DNA from: Gammaproteobacteria bacterium BRH_c0
GTDB lineage: Bacteria > Pseudomonadota > Gammaproteobacteria > Pseudomonadales > Porticoccaceae
Reading direction: 5' to 3'
Length of the DNA stretch: 64,000 nucleotides
NCBI GenBank assembly: GCA_000961645.1
Contig: LADM01000041.1
Span: 1-64,000, forward strand
The notes beneath the pieces are model-generated. The model ran no database searches. It saw only the letters and a program-made list of their open reading frames with translations, and was not told the DNA's origin. This document shows positions 17,430-29,114 of the stretch, in pieces. Every line of letters begins with the position of its first letter. Positions within the stretch are counted from its first letter, which is position 1. Position numbers and translations under genes: made by a program.

Positions 17430-18167
17430 ATGGTACTGCTGCAAACCCGCAATCTGGGAATGGAATACGACGGCAAGCCCGTACTGCGCGGCATCGACCT
17501 CGACCTGGCCGAAGGTGAGCTGAAAGTGGTGATGGGCCCTTCAGGGTGCGGCAAATCCACCCTGCTGCGCTGCCTCAACCGGCTGGTCACACCCACCTCC
17601 GGGCAGATCATTTTCCGCGACGAGGATGTCACCCGCCCCGATACCGATGTGCGCGCCCTGCGCCAGCGCATCGGCTTTGTGTTTCAGAACTTTGCCCTCT
17701 ACCGCCACTTGAGCGTGCTCGACAACGTCACCCTCGGCCTGCGCAAATTGCGCGGTATGCCTCTGGGGGAGGCGGTTGAACGCGCCAAACATGAACTGCG
17801 CCGCATGGATATGGTGGAGCATCACCACAAATACCCCGCCCAGCTCTCCGGCGGGCAAAAGCAGCGGGTGGCCATTGCCCGCGCGCTGGCCATGGACCCG
17901 GCAGTGCTGTTCTTCGACGAACCCACCTCGGCACTCGACCCGCTCATGTCCCGCGAGATCATCAACGTCATCAACCAGCTGCGCCGCGATAACGTCAGCA
18001 TGCTGTGCGTGACCCACGACCTCTTTTTGGCCCGCTCTGTGGGGGGCAGGGTGCTGTTTCTCGACCAGGGGGTGATCCACGCCGAAGGTGACGCCGAGCA
18101 GCTGTTCGGCAATCACAGCGACCCGCGCATCCGCGCCTTCTTCAGCCAGGAGGCGGGCAACCAGTGA
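17430..18167 (+). CDS. Polar amino-acid ABC transporter ATP-binding protein
   Basis: A 245-residue ATPase with Walker A GPSGCGKST (about 36-44), Q-loop VFQNFALYRH, signature LSGGQKQR and Walker B AVLFFDEPTSALD. The closest type is GlnQ/HisP. ATG at 17430 follows AAGGAG. Its stop overlaps the GTG start of the second permease by 4 bp, indicating coupled translation. Confidence 0.95.
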   Translation: MVLLQTRNLGMEYDGKPVLRGIDLDLAEGELKVVMGPSGCGKSTLLRCLNRLVTPTSGQIIFRDEDVTRPDTDVRALRQRIGFVFQNFALYRHLSVLDNVTLGLRKLRGMPLGEAVERAKHELRRMDMVEHHHKYPAQLSGGQKQRVAIARALAMDPAVLFFDEPTSALDPLMSREIINVINQLRRDNVSMLCVTHDLFLARSVGGRVLFLDQGVIHAEGDAEQLFGNHSDPRIRAFFSQEAGNQ

Positions 18168-18841
18168 ATGACTGGATCGCGTTCTTCCAACAGGTGATGA
18201 ATTTTGGCCCGCAGATTATGGCGGGCCTGGGCAACACCCTGCTGCTGGCCGCCATCATCACCGTGACGGGGCTGGTGGGGGGGATTGTGGTGTTCTACCT
18301 GTCCCTCAGCCACAACCGCCTGTGCCGCAAGCTCACCGAGGGTTATATCTCGTTCTTTATCGGCACGCCGCTGATCGCGCTGCTGTTTTTGATGTACTAC
18401 GGCCTGCCGCAATGGGGTGTGCGGCTGTCGCCCCTGCTGGTGGCGGTGATCGGCTTTACCATGAACGTGGCCGCCTACAACGCCCGCTACCTGATGACCG
18501 CCTATCGCGGCCTCGACCAAGACGAACTGGAAGCTGCCCGCGCCCAGGGCTTCAGCAGCTTGCAAGTGTTTCGCCTGATCACCCTGCCGCAGGTGCTGCG
18601 CCTGTCCATTCCGGCGCTGTCGAACCAGGTGATCCTCAACCTCAAGGACAGCTCGGTAGCTTTCCTGATCCAGTACACCGAATTCTTCGCCCAGGTGCAG
18701 GATTTTGCCGTGCGCAACTTCCAGTTCTTCAAGGCCTACCTGATGGCGGGGCTGGTATACCTGGCGCTGGTTTCGGTGATTGTGATTGCCTCGCGCTGGC
18801 TTGAGCGCAGGCTGATTTTGCCGGGGGTTAGGCCGTTGTAG
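18164..18841 (+). CDS. Polar amino-acid ABC transporter permease 2
   Basis: 225 residues with HisM/HisQ-type helices and the EAA loop LDQDELEAARAQGFSSLQVF. It starts with GTG at 18164, overlapping the ATPase stop (GTGA). Placing the ATPase between the two permeases differs from the usual order in which both permeases are adjacent. The operon probably ends here; 264 bp without a clear terminator follow. Confidence 0.92.
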   Translation: MNDWIAFFQQVMNFGPQIMAGLGNTLLLAAIITVTGLVGGIVVFYLSLSHNRLCRKLTEGYISFFIGTPLIALLFLMYYGLPQWGVRLSPLLVAVIGFTMNVAAYNARYLMTAYRGLDQDELEAARAQGFSSLQVFRLITLPQVLRLSIPALSNQVILNLKDSSVAFLIQYTEFFAQVQDFAVRNFQFFKAYLMAGLVYLALVSVIVIASRWLERRLILPGVRPL

Positions 18842-19105
18842 GCACAGCGATGAATTTCGCTAACAGCTCAGTCAAGCCCACGCAGTTCATGCCCAATCCC
18901 TCAGGCTGATATCCCGGCGTATTTCCTTCAGGGTCGGTGCAAATCGTCAAATGGTCGCCACTGGGGACGACAGGCCTGCAGCGATATCGTTTGACCACAT
19001 GGCAAACAGGGCAGGTTACTTCTGGACATGCTTCAATCGCAGCGTCTACCATGCTCTGGCTTCCCGCTGACAACTTGCCGCCACTAAAACTACAATGGGA
19101 AACCC

Positions 19106-20512
19106 ATGGCAACCGACACCCTGACCCGTAAACCCCTGGATACCAACAATTTACCCCCGCTCGACCAGCAGGTGTTTGACTGGCTCACTAAGCGTTTTGG
19201 TGAGCCGCCCTCGCAGTTCAATCGCGTTTTGCGCTGGCGAACGGGCTGGGAGGCTACGGTGAAAGTCGGTGGCAATGACGCAGGCGTGGTAGTGCGGGCA
19301 TCGCGGGGAGAAAGCTTCAAACCGCCAATTTCGCTGGAGCTGGAGGCCCGCTTGCACGATGTGATGGAGGCCAACGGCGTCCTGGTTCCCCATGTCTATG
19401 GCATGATCGAAGAGCCGCTCGCCATCGTCATGGCAAAACTTCCTGGCGGCATCAATACCGGCCTGATTGAAGACCCGGCCAACCGCTGGAAGGTGCGCAA
19501 GGAATTTGTCGAGATGCTGGCAAAGCTCAATCAGGCCCCGGCTGACGAGTTCGTCGCCGTTGGCATGCACATGGCGTCTGACCCCAGGCGCGGTTCCCTC
19601 GAATACTATCAATACAATTGCGAACATGTTCGCCGTGCGGTCGGCGGCAAGCCAATACCCTTTCTTGAATTTCTCGACAGATGGCTTGAACGTCACATGC
19701 CGACCGACCGCACCCGGGTGGGCCTGGTCACGGCCGATTCTGCACAATTCATGCACGATGATGATCGTTTCACTGGTCTGATCGATTTCGAGATGGCCTA
19801 TCTCGGTGACCCGGCGGCGGAGTTTGCGGGTTTTCGCGTGCGCGATACCACCGAACCGTTGGGCGACATCGGCAAGCTGCGCGACTATTACGAACAGATC
19901 ACTGGCGATCACATCCCGCGCAAACTGATCGCCTATCACACCGCTGGCTATTCCGGCACAGCAGGCTTTATCACCTGGCCGCTGGCGTTTGACTGCGATT
20001 CCGATGTGGATTTTGTCGCCTACCTGCAATTCACCATGTGCATGTGCCGCTGGGGTTTGCAGGGCGTGATGGAATTTATGGATCTCATCTCAGAGCCAAT
20101 CCCCGCACCCGTAGCCAATACTGTCCTGCCATTCCCGTTTGCCGGTACCCAGGCCAAGGCAAATGCCCAAGGCTGGGCCACTGACGACAAGGCGCTGGCT
20201 TATCACCTTGAAGCTGCCGAAGCACTGGCGCAATACCTCGAGCGTTGTTCCATCTACGGGCAATCGCTGCTTGAGGCAGATCTTGCCGACATTCGCGACA
20301 TCACCGGTATTGCCGCCACAACCCGGGAGGAAGCTGATCAGGTTCTGAGCGACTGGATATGTAACAAGGCCAGTGCCGAGGATGATGTGCGGCTTACGCT
20401 GTTTTTCGACCGCTGGTTCCAGCGCCAGAATTTCCTCCTGAAGGGCTGCGGTACCCAGGCGCACTACACCGAAATCTGGCTGCAACCCATCGCGCTACGG
20501 CCTGGCGAGTAA
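19106..20512 (+). CDS. APH-fold phosphotransferase family protein with long C-terminal extension
   Basis: 468 residues, considerably longer than typical phosphotransferase-family proteins (about 340-350). The N-terminal and central part follows the aminoglycoside phosphotransferase/ACAD10-like kinase fold, with the DFG-like segment GLIDFEMAYLGDP. The catalytic loop, usually HGDxxxxN, reads TADSAQFM, so histidine and the metal-binding asparagine are missing, while the aspartate remains. Residues from about 330 on form an extension of unknown role. ATG at 19106 is preceded by a weak AATGGGAAACCC. It is followed by an SDR 14 bp downstream and may form a two-gene operon with it. The substrate is unknown. 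Confidence 0.8.
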   Translation: MATDTLTRKPLDTNNLPPLDQQVFDWLTKRFGEPPSQFNRVLRWRTGWEATVKVGGNDAGVVVRASRGESFKPPISLELEARLHDVMEANGVLVPHVYGMIEEPLAIVMAKLPGGINTGLIEDPANRWKVRKEFVEMLAKLNQAPADEFVAVGMHMASDPRRGSLEYYQYNCEHVRRAVGGKPIPFLEFLDRWLERHMPTDRTRVGLVTADSAQFMHDDDRFTGLIDFEMAYLGDPAAEFAGFRVRDTTEPLGDIGKLRDYYEQITGDHIPRKLIAYHTAGYSGTAGFITWPLAFDCDSDVDFVAYLQFTMCMCRWGLQGVMEFMDLISEPIPAPVANTVLPFPFAGTQAKANAQGWATDDKALAYHLEAAEALAQYLERCSIYGQSLLEADLADIRDITGIAATTREEADQVLSDWICNKASAEDDVRLTLFFDRWFQRQNFLLKGCGTQAHYTEIWLQPIALRPGE

Positions 20513-20526
20513 CAAAGGTATTGGTC

Positions 20527-21282
20527 ATGAGTTTGCTCGAAGGCAAGATTATCCTTATCACCGGAGCGGGTGCTGGTCTGGGCCGATTCACAGCGCTGCT
20601 GTACGCCCGGCAAGGCGCCAAAATCGCAGCGGCAGCGCGCACCCTGTCAACCCTCGACAGTCTTGTCCGCGAAATTGAAGAGGCGGGCGGCGAGGCCATT
20701 GCGGTGCAGGCTGATATTACCGTCGAGGAGCAGGTCGAACAGATGGTGAAAACCGTCGTTGACCATTTTGGTCGGCTCGACTGTGCACTCAACAATGCAG
20801 GCGGAATTCCGTCGGAAGCCTTCACCGCCGACAGTTCCACCGATGAATGGCATCAAAATATCGCTCTTAATCTGACGGGAACCTACTTTTGCGTGAAGCA
20901 TGAAATTCGCGCGATGCTGCAAAACGGCAAGGGCGCTATCGTCAATGTCGCCTCCGGTGCCGCACACCTGGGGGTTCCGGGATTGCCCGCCTACAGCGCC
21001 AGCAAGCACGGCGTGATCGGCCTCACCCGCGCCGCTGCCGCCGAATATGCCAAACAGGGCATCCGTATCAACGCCGTCAATCCGGGTATCATCAACACCG
21101 CCGCCTACGCACAGCACGATCTGGACTACAACGCGCTTATTCCCACCCCTGTCGGTCGCATCGCCGAACCCGAAGAGATAGCCAACGCGGCGGCCTGGCT
21201 GCTATCCGACCAGGCGTCCTATGTCACAGGTCATTCTCTGGAGCTGGATGGTGGGCGAACGACAGCGGCTTTTGTGGTGTAG
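20527..21282 (+). CDS. Short-chain dehydrogenase/reductase
   Basis: A 251-residue classical SDR: TGAGAGLG at the Rossmann turn, NNAGG, and the catalytic YSASK, with the C-terminal VTGHSLELDGGRTTAAF. The ATG at 20527 sits 7 nt after AAAGG; an in-frame TTG at 20521 is less likely. It is 14 bp downstream of the phosphotransferase and probably co-transcribed. Its substrate may be a hydroxy-acyl, steroid or alcohol compound. Confidence 0.92.
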   Translation: MSLLEGKIILITGAGAGLGRFTALLYARQGAKIAAAARTLSTLDSLVREIEEAGGEAIAVQADITVEEQVEQMVKTVVDHFGRLDCALNNAGGIPSEAFTADSSTDEWHQNIALNLTGTYFCVKHEIRAMLQNGKGAIVNVASGAAHLGVPGLPAYSASKHGVIGLTRAAAAEYAKQGIRINAVNPGIINTAAYAQHDLDYNALIPTPVGRIAEPEEIANAAAWLLSDQASYVTGHSLELDGGRTTAAFVV

Positions 21283-21630
21283 GGTTGGTTGAATAGCGAT
21301 TTTATATTCTTGCCGTACAAGGACCGTTTAATTTCTATTGGTGCCGATGTTCGGTATTGTCATACAGACGGCGTGTTGTAAATACTGCTACTTGCTGACC
21401 AGCCCCCTGCGAGATTCAGGGCTTTGATTATGTAGGTTGGGCTGAGGGACGAAGCCCAACAGCAGAGTAGGGAATGTTCGGAGTGTTGGGCTTGCCGTGT
21501 CAGCCCAACCTACGTACTGTTATCTGTCCCCGGTTTCCTGTTTCCGATTGGTGCGTAACTCAGAGTGTTGAGCTACCTGCTTCAGCCCAATCTATGTGCT
21601 AGAGCAGTCGGTTGGGCTTGAATGGGTTTT
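21283..21630. other. 348-bp intergenic region with repeat
   Basis: AT-richer than the neighbours. It holds the GTAGGTTGGGCTGA palindromic repeat (21432-21513) and a decayed partial copy of the same sequence at about 21560-21620. No gene seen. Confidence 0.6.
21432..21513. repeat. GTAGGTTGGGCTGA-type palindromic repeat
   Basis: The left arm (21432-21461) begins GTAGGTTGGGCTGA and ends AAGCCCAACA; the right arm (21484-21513) is its near reverse complement, beginning TGTTGGGCTT. This hairpin type is dispersed across many bacterial genomes. A degenerate second copy follows at about 21560-21620, with CAGCCCAATCTA and GGTTGGGCTTG. Confidence 0.75.
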
Positions 21631-21999
21631 TTAGGTGCCGTTGACTTTGTCCCCGTGATTAAACGAAATGACTGCTTGAAGCTCATCACAGTTTGAGTAG
21701 ATCTTGAAGACGCCATGAGGCTTGCCGTCTTGGAATGGTCCCTCCCACTCGACACAGTCCAGCGATTGATTGCCAAAAAATGTGCCGTATACATGCCCGG
21801 TGTAAAGAGCGCCAACCTTGGTGAGAGCGAAGCTGGGAATGACGGAGGGGTTAGAGAAGTGCAGATCTAGATCACTCTCGTGAACGCTTCGTTCGGAGAT
21901 TCCGCAAGATGCTACGGTAATCGACAAAAGCATGATAATTGCGAGTTTAACATGACCCCTGCTCTGAACTAATACAACCAATACACGTAAGACGTCCAT
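21631..21999 (-). CDS. Hypothetical lipoprotein with MORN-like C-terminus
   Basis: 122 residues. A hydrophobic stretch (about 17-31) ends in the lipobox-like ITVASC with C32, so it is probably an outer- or inner-membrane lipoprotein. The second half contains EWEGPFQDGKPHGVFKIY, which resembles one MORN-type repeat. The ATG at 21999 follows GGAGAAAGTAC. I recognise no specific family. It lies in a low-GC segment with hicAB, suggesting acquisition by transfer. Confidence 0.6.
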   Translation of the reverse strand: MDVLRVLVVLVQSRGHVKLAIIMLLSITVASCGISERSVHESDLDLHFSNPSVIPSFALTKVGALYTGHVYGTFFGNQSLDCVEWEGPFQDGKPHGVFKIYSNCDELQAVISFNHGDKVNGT

Positions 22000-22114
22000 G
22001 TACTTTCTCCATCAAACATAGAGCGGGGGCAAGTTTTGCCTTTTGCCATGTCTCTATCCCTGGGGTGGAATATTCGGGTTATCCTTGCGTTCAGATACGG
22101 CCATAGCTCGGAAA

Positions 22115-22453
22115 TCACACGCGAGGCTGATGGAGCTTGCTTGATACCAGCCTGTTCAGGCTGACCCCTGATTCCGCTGCCTCGATGGCTAACAGTCTGT
22201 GAGTTTCCGGCGGGACGCGGACCATGAATTTTCCGCTGTAATGCTTTGAGGATAGTGGCTCGGGAACCGCTTCTCCATTTTCCTTCATGTCCTCTATGCT
22301 TTCTCTCACCATTCGGCGAATACCCTTCAGCGCCTTTTCCGGGTCCTCTGCAAGCCAGCTCAGGCTGGGAAATTCAACGCACAGTCCCACATGCTCCTGG
22401 TCTTCCTCAGACCAGGTAACCCGATAGGTATAGCGGTCAATCTCTTTTGCCAT
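22115..22453 (-). CDS. hicB: HicB-family antitoxin
   Basis: 112 residues. The N-terminal half (8-55) is the HicB fold (YRVTWSEEDQEHVGLCVEFP...) and the C-terminal half (about 73-108) a ribbon-helix-helix DNA-binding domain with VRVPPETHRLLAIEAAESGV. It neutralises the upstream HicA mRNA interferase and usually represses the operon. The gene overlaps hicA by 17 bp. The order toxin first, antitoxin second is typical for hicAB. Confidence 0.88.
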   Translation of the reverse strand: MAKEIDRYTYRVTWSEEDQEHVGLCVEFPSLSWLAEDPEKALKGIRRMVRESIEDMKENGEAVPEPLSSKHYSGKFMVRVPPETHRLLAIEAAESGVSLNRLVSSKLHQPRV

Positions 22454-22697
22454 TTTGCACCTCTAACTGTTCAACAGCATGGAGCACTTGCTTCACCTGG
22501 TAGACTTTGGACATGCCCTTGATGTTCTGGATATTCACCCGGGGATCTCCTTGCCATGGGGTTCGGTAGATTCGATGGCTTGAGCCAGATTGTCGGGGCT
22601 TTCCAAAGTAGGCATCACAGACTTTGCACAAGTCTCTAAATTTGATGCCTTTGGGGTTGCTCCGCATCTGGTTGAGAATATCCTGAACCGTCGACAT
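22437..22697 (-). CDS. hicA: HicA-family mRNA interferase toxin
   Basis: 86 residues with the compact dsRBD-like HicA fold and the conserved histidine in SGSSHRIYR, the residue needed for ribosome-independent mRNA cleavage. The downstream hicB overlaps it by 17 bp. The ATG at 22697 is preceded by AGGACAAGGATATG-like sequence. The palindromic stretch CGATATCG about 25 bp upstream may be part of the operator. Confidence 0.85.
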   Translation of the reverse strand: MSTVQDILNQMRSNPKGIKFRDLCKVCDAYFGKPRQSGSSHRIYRTPWQGDPRVNIQNIKGMSKVYQVKQVLHAVEQLEVQNGKRD

Positions 22698-22777
22698 ATC
22701 CTTGTCCTATGGTATCACTATCGATATCGTTTTCAATCGGCAAAATGATCAGGGCCGTAGCCGGTTGAGAATGCGAC

Positions 22778-22809
22778 GATGATCCAGAACATCATTGGAC
22801 TGGATCATC
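22778..22809. terminator. 10-bp inverted repeat downstream of uvrA
   Basis: GATGATCCAG (22778-22787) and CTGGATCATC (22800-22809) form a perfect 10-bp stem with a 12-nt loop, 15 bp past the uvrA stop on the minus strand. No T run follows, so termination would be weak; it could instead be a binding site upstream of hicA. Confidence 0.4.
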
Positions 22810-22824
22810 TCTCTCACTTTCGGC

Positions 22825-25701
<2,877 letters not shown>

Positions 25702-25896
25702 TGAACTCCACGGGCGTAAGGCAAACGACGAATGATGGGCAAGGGTGGGTTAGAAAGCAACTGTGCAGTGGTTACACAAGCCCGGGGGCGGTGATATCAA
25801 GGCATTGAATTGTCACAGCGGTAGCCGGACAGGCCGCGGCTGGCGGACAGCTATCTGTGCTAGTATCGGCCCCATTCCAGGGGCAAGAAAGGCGAC

Positions 25897-26916
25897 ATGG
25901 CGGTGGCAAAAACCGTATTGGTGACAGGTGGTGCAGGCTATATCGGCAGCCATACTCTGGTTGTGCTGCAACAGGCGGGCTACAGCGTTCTGGTGCTGGA
26001 TAATTTGAGCAACAGCAATCCGGTGGTGTTGGCGCGGGTGCAACAGATTACCGGTATCGCGCCCGACTTTGTGCAGGGGGATATCCGCGATGCCGCTCTG
26101 CTCGACAGGATTTTCAGCGACCACAACATCGACGGGGTAATCCACTTTGCCGGCCTCAAGGCGGTGGGGGAGTCAGTGGCCAGGCCGCTGCGCTACTACC
26201 AGAACAACGTCGCCGGTTCCCTCACCCTGTTTGAAGCCATGGCGCGCCATCACTGCAAGCGCCTGGTGTTCAGTTCCTCGGCCACGGTGTATGGCGACCC
26301 TGCCAGCGTGCCCATCCGTGAGGATTTCCCGCTTTCTGCCACCAATCCCTATGGCGGCTCCAAGCTGATGATTGAGGAGATTCTGCGGGATTTATATGCC
26401 AGTGATCCCGACTGGCAGATTTTTTTGTTGCGCTACTTCAACCCGGTTGGCGCCCACCCCAGCGGCCTGATCGGTGAAGATCCGGCGGGCATTCCCAACA
26501 ATCTGCTGCCCTATGTGGCCCAGGTGGCAGTGGGCAAGCTGGCGCGCTTGCAGGTGTTTGGCGGGGATTATTCCACCCGCGATGGCACCGGGGTGCGGGA
26601 TTACCTCCATGTGTGCGATCTGGCTCTGGGTCATCTGGCCGCCTTGCAACATCTTGAACCCGGTTGCGTAGCCTGCAATCTGGGAACAGGGCGCGGCTAT
26701 TCTGTGCTTGAAGTGGTGGAGGCCTTTGCCCGCGCCAGCGGGCGCGAAATTCCCTATGATATTGTCGGGCGCCGCGCCGGGGATGTGGCCGAGTGTTATG
26801 CGGATACCGGCTTGAGTGCATCAATGCTGGGCTGGAAGGCAGATCTTGATCTGGCCGCCATGGTGACAGATCACTGGCGCTGGCAAAGCAATAATCCTGA
26901 TGGCTATGGGGATTAA
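25897..26916 (+). CDS. galE: UDP-glucose 4-epimerase
   Basis: 339 residues. NAD-dependent epimerase interconverting UDP-glucose and UDP-galactose. TGGAGYIGSHT is the NAD-binding motif (about 8-18), and the catalytic serine and tyrosine are in SSSATVYG and YGGSK. ATG at 25897 follows AAAGGCGAC. galU and a phosphomannomutase nearby supply other nucleotide-sugar steps for polysaccharide or LPS. Confidence 0.96.
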   Translation: MAVAKTVLVTGGAGYIGSHTLVVLQQAGYSVLVLDNLSNSNPVVLARVQQITGIAPDFVQGDIRDAALLDRIFSDHNIDGVIHFAGLKAVGESVARPLRYYQNNVAGSLTLFEAMARHHCKRLVFSSSATVYGDPASVPIREDFPLSATNPYGGSKLMIEEILRDLYASDPDWQIFLLRYFNPVGAHPSGLIGEDPAGIPNNLLPYVAQVAVGKLARLQVFGGDYSTRDGTGVRDYLHVCDLALGHLAALQHLEPGCVACNLGTGRGYSVLEVVEAFARASGREIPYDIVGRRAGDVAECYADTGLSASMLGWKADLDLAAMVTDHWRWQSNNPDGYGD

Positions 26917-27011
26917 GGGTTGTTCCGGCGATGCGGATTGTTCCCGTAGTCTGATCCGGCGCCAGCCCTTATAATGCCCGCTCATTTTTCCCCGACATCC
27001 TTTACCCCCTG

Positions 27012-28376
27012 ATGAACTCCCTCGAAATCCGCAGCGTTATCGGTTTGGTGTCCCTGTATACAACCCGGATGCTCGGGTTGTTTATGGTGTTGCCGGTTTT
27101 GAGCCTCTACAGCGATGACTATGCGGGTAGCACCACGCTGCTGATCGGTGTTGCGCTGGGGATATACGGCCTGACCCAGAGCCTGTTCCAGATTCCCCTG
27201 GGGGTGCTGTCAGACCGGGTGGGACGCAAAACCATCATCGTTGCCGGCATGCTGATGTTTATGCTGGGCAGTGTGGTGGCGGCCAGCGCCGAGACGATCT
27301 ACGGCATTATTATTGGCCGTGCATTGCAGGGCTGCGGTGCGGTGGCCAGTACCATCATGGCGCTGTTGTCTGATCTCACCACCGAGCAAAACCGCACCAA
27401 GGCCATGGCTGCTGTGGGTGGCAGTATCGGGTTGGCTTTTGCCCTGGCGATGATTGTCGGCCCACTGATTGCTTCGGCTTTTGGCATGGGCGCCATTTTC
27501 TGGTTTACCGCTGTGTTGGCGGGCGCCGGTATCCTGGTGGTGATGTACTGGATTCCCAATCCGGTGGCTGCCAACAGCCTCAGCTCCCGTGAAGCCCTGG
27601 CCATGCCAGCGTTGTTCCGCCGCACCCTGGGCAACCGCGAGTTGCTGCGCCTGGATGCCGGTATCTTTCTGCTGCATATGGTGCAGATGGCGAGCTGGGT
27701 GTCCGTGCCGGTGGTGCTGAGCACGGTGCTGGGGTTTGAACCATCGCGCCACTGGTGGCTGTATCTGCTCACCATGGGCTTTGGTTTTGCCGCCATGCTG
27801 CCGTTTATGATCATTGCCGAGCGCAAGCGCATTGTGAAATGGGTATTTGTCGGCGCGGTAGTGTTGCTGGGGTTGGCTGAATTGTTGATGTATCTGTCCG
27901 GCCTGCGTCTCGGGGTATTTGTGGCCGGGTTGTTCCTGTTTTTTATGGCTTTCAATCTGCTGGAAGCCAGCCTGCCCTCCCTGGTGAGCAAGGTTGCGCC
28001 CAGCGGCAGCCGTGGCACCGCTATGGGGATTTATTCCAGCAGCCAGTTTCTCGGTGCATTTGTCGGCGGAGTTGCTGGGGGTGTTCTGGCGCAATCCTAT
28101 GGCGCCCATGCCGTCTTCCTGTTTTCACTGGTCATGGTCACCGTGTGGGCGGTCATTGCCATCACCATGCCCAGGCCTCGGCACTGGAGCAGTGTTGTCG
28201 TCAAGTTGCAGGATGGTGAAGCGGGGCTCTTTGATGCCAGCCTGGGCGATCTGGTGGCGGGGGTTGAGGACGTGTTGTTTATCCCCGATCAGGGCCTGAT
28301 GTACCTGAAAGTGGACAAGGCAAGCTTTGACCAGCCAGCGCTGGAGAAGCTGTTGGGACGACCGCTGGCAGCCTGA
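27012..28376 (+). CDS. MFS transporter with C-terminal YAM-type domain (YajR-like)
   Basis: 454 residues. Twelve transmembrane helices (about 8-390) with the MFS motif GVLSDRVGRKTII after helix 2, then a ~65-residue C-terminal cytoplasmic ferredoxin-like domain (SVVVKLQDGEAG... GLMYLKVDKASFDQPALEKL). This layout matches E. coli YajR, whose YAM domain resembles RNA-binding and copper-chaperone folds. The substrate is unknown. It lies directly upstream of ssb as in Pseudomonas, where uvrA, this transporter and ssb are neighbours. Confidence 0.9.
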   Translation: MNSLEIRSVIGLVSLYTTRMLGLFMVLPVLSLYSDDYAGSTTLLIGVALGIYGLTQSLFQIPLGVLSDRVGRKTIIVAGMLMFMLGSVVAASAETIYGIIIGRALQGCGAVASTIMALLSDLTTEQNRTKAMAAVGGSIGLAFALAMIVGPLIASAFGMGAIFWFTAVLAGAGILVVMYWIPNPVAANSLSSREALAMPALFRRTLGNRELLRLDAGIFLLHMVQMASWVSVPVVLSTVLGFEPSRHWWLYLLTMGFGFAAMLPFMIIAERKRIVKWVFVGAVVLLGLAELLMYLSGLRLGVFVAGLFLFFMAFNLLEASLPSLVSKVAPSGSRGTAMGIYSSSQFLGAFVGGVAGGVLAQSYGAHAVFLFSLVMVTVWAVIAITMPRPRHWSSVVVKLQDGEAGLFDASLGDLVAGVEDVLFIPDQGLMYLKVDKASFDQPALEKLLGRPLAA

Positions 28377-28493
28377 CAGGTTGTCAACGGGGTAACCCCC
28401 TCCGGGTACCCATGACGGGACCAAGGGAGTAAACTCCCCCGCTAAACCTGTTTTCAAACCCTGTTTCAATAACTATCTGGATGGAGTGCTTGC

Positions 28494-28982
28494 ATGGCAA
28501 GGGGAATCAATAAAGTCATTCTGGTGGGCAACCTGGGCCAGGACCCGGAAACCCGCTACCTGCCCAGCGGTGGCGCTGTCACCAACCTCAGTATTGCCAC
28601 CAGTGAAAGCTGGAAAGACAAGAACACCGGGCAGCAGCAGGAGCGTACCGAGTGGCATCGCGTGGTGTTCTTCAACCGCCTGGCGGAGATTGCCGCCCAG
28701 TACCTGAAGAAAGGTTCCAAGGTGTATGTGGAAGGCTCACTGCGCACCCGCAAGTGGCAAAACAAGGAAGGCGTGGACCAGTACACCACGGAGATTGTCG
28801 CCAGTGAAATGCAGATGCTGGATTCCCGCGGCGGTGCCGGTGGCGATTACTCGCCGGGTCCCGATGACAATTACACCCCAAGCAAGCCGCAAAATCGTGC
28901 GCCCCAGCAGTCCTCTGCGCCGAGCCAGCCCGCTGCCGATAACAGCGGCTTTGGCGATTTTGACGACGATATCCCTTTCTGA
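28494..28982 (+). CDS. ssb: Single-stranded DNA-binding protein
   Basis: 162 residues. OB fold in the first ~110 residues (starts [19 protein letters not shown]), a glycine/proline/serine-rich linker, and the acidic tail DFDDDIPF that binds partner proteins. A tetramer protecting single-stranded DNA in replication, recombination and repair. A heptad hairpin begins 7 nt after its stop and overlaps the start of a terminator. Confidence 0.98.
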   Translation: MARGINKVILVGNLGQDPETRYLPSGGAVTNLSIATSESWKDKNTGQQQERTEWHRVVFFNRLAEIAAQYLKKGSKVYVEGSLRTRKWQNKEGVDQYTTEIVASEMQMLDSRGGAGGDYSPGPDDNYTPSKPQNRAPQQSSAPSQPAADNSGFGDFDDDIPF

Positions 28983-28989
28983 TGTATGC

Positions 28990-29048
28990 GGGAGATGTTG
29001 AATGGGAGATGAGAGATGTCTCCCATCTCTCATCTCTCGTTCAGACAT
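28990..29048. repeat. Heptad-repeat palindrome A (GGGAGAY type), after ssb
   Basis: The left arm (28990-29017) reads as four 7-nt units: GGGAGAT, GTTGAAT, GGGAGAT, GAGAGAT. The right arm (29024-29048) carries ATCTCTC twice and then GTTCAGA, pairing with the left units with one gap and few mismatches around a 5-nt loop. It starts 7 nt after the ssb stop. One of six related elements in the window. Confidence 0.75.
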
Positions 29049-29050
29049 AA

Positions 29051-29082
29051 AAAAAGCCCGCGCCAAACGACGCGGGCTTTTT
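29051..29082. terminator. Bidirectional terminator between ssb and fabB
   Basis: A perfect 12-bp stem AAAAAGCCCGCG / CGCGGGCTTTTT with an 8-nt loop, with A and T tracts within the stem, serves both convergent genes. Confidence 0.9.
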
Positions 29083-29114
29083 GCTGTTGGTAATCCGCTC
29101 AGCAGTACTTTTTA

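Noticed and set aside
25702-25896. LexA box (CTGT-N8-ACAG) between uvrA and galE
   Set aside because: CTGTGCAGTGGTTACAC is one base out of register with the consensus; no proper box is present.
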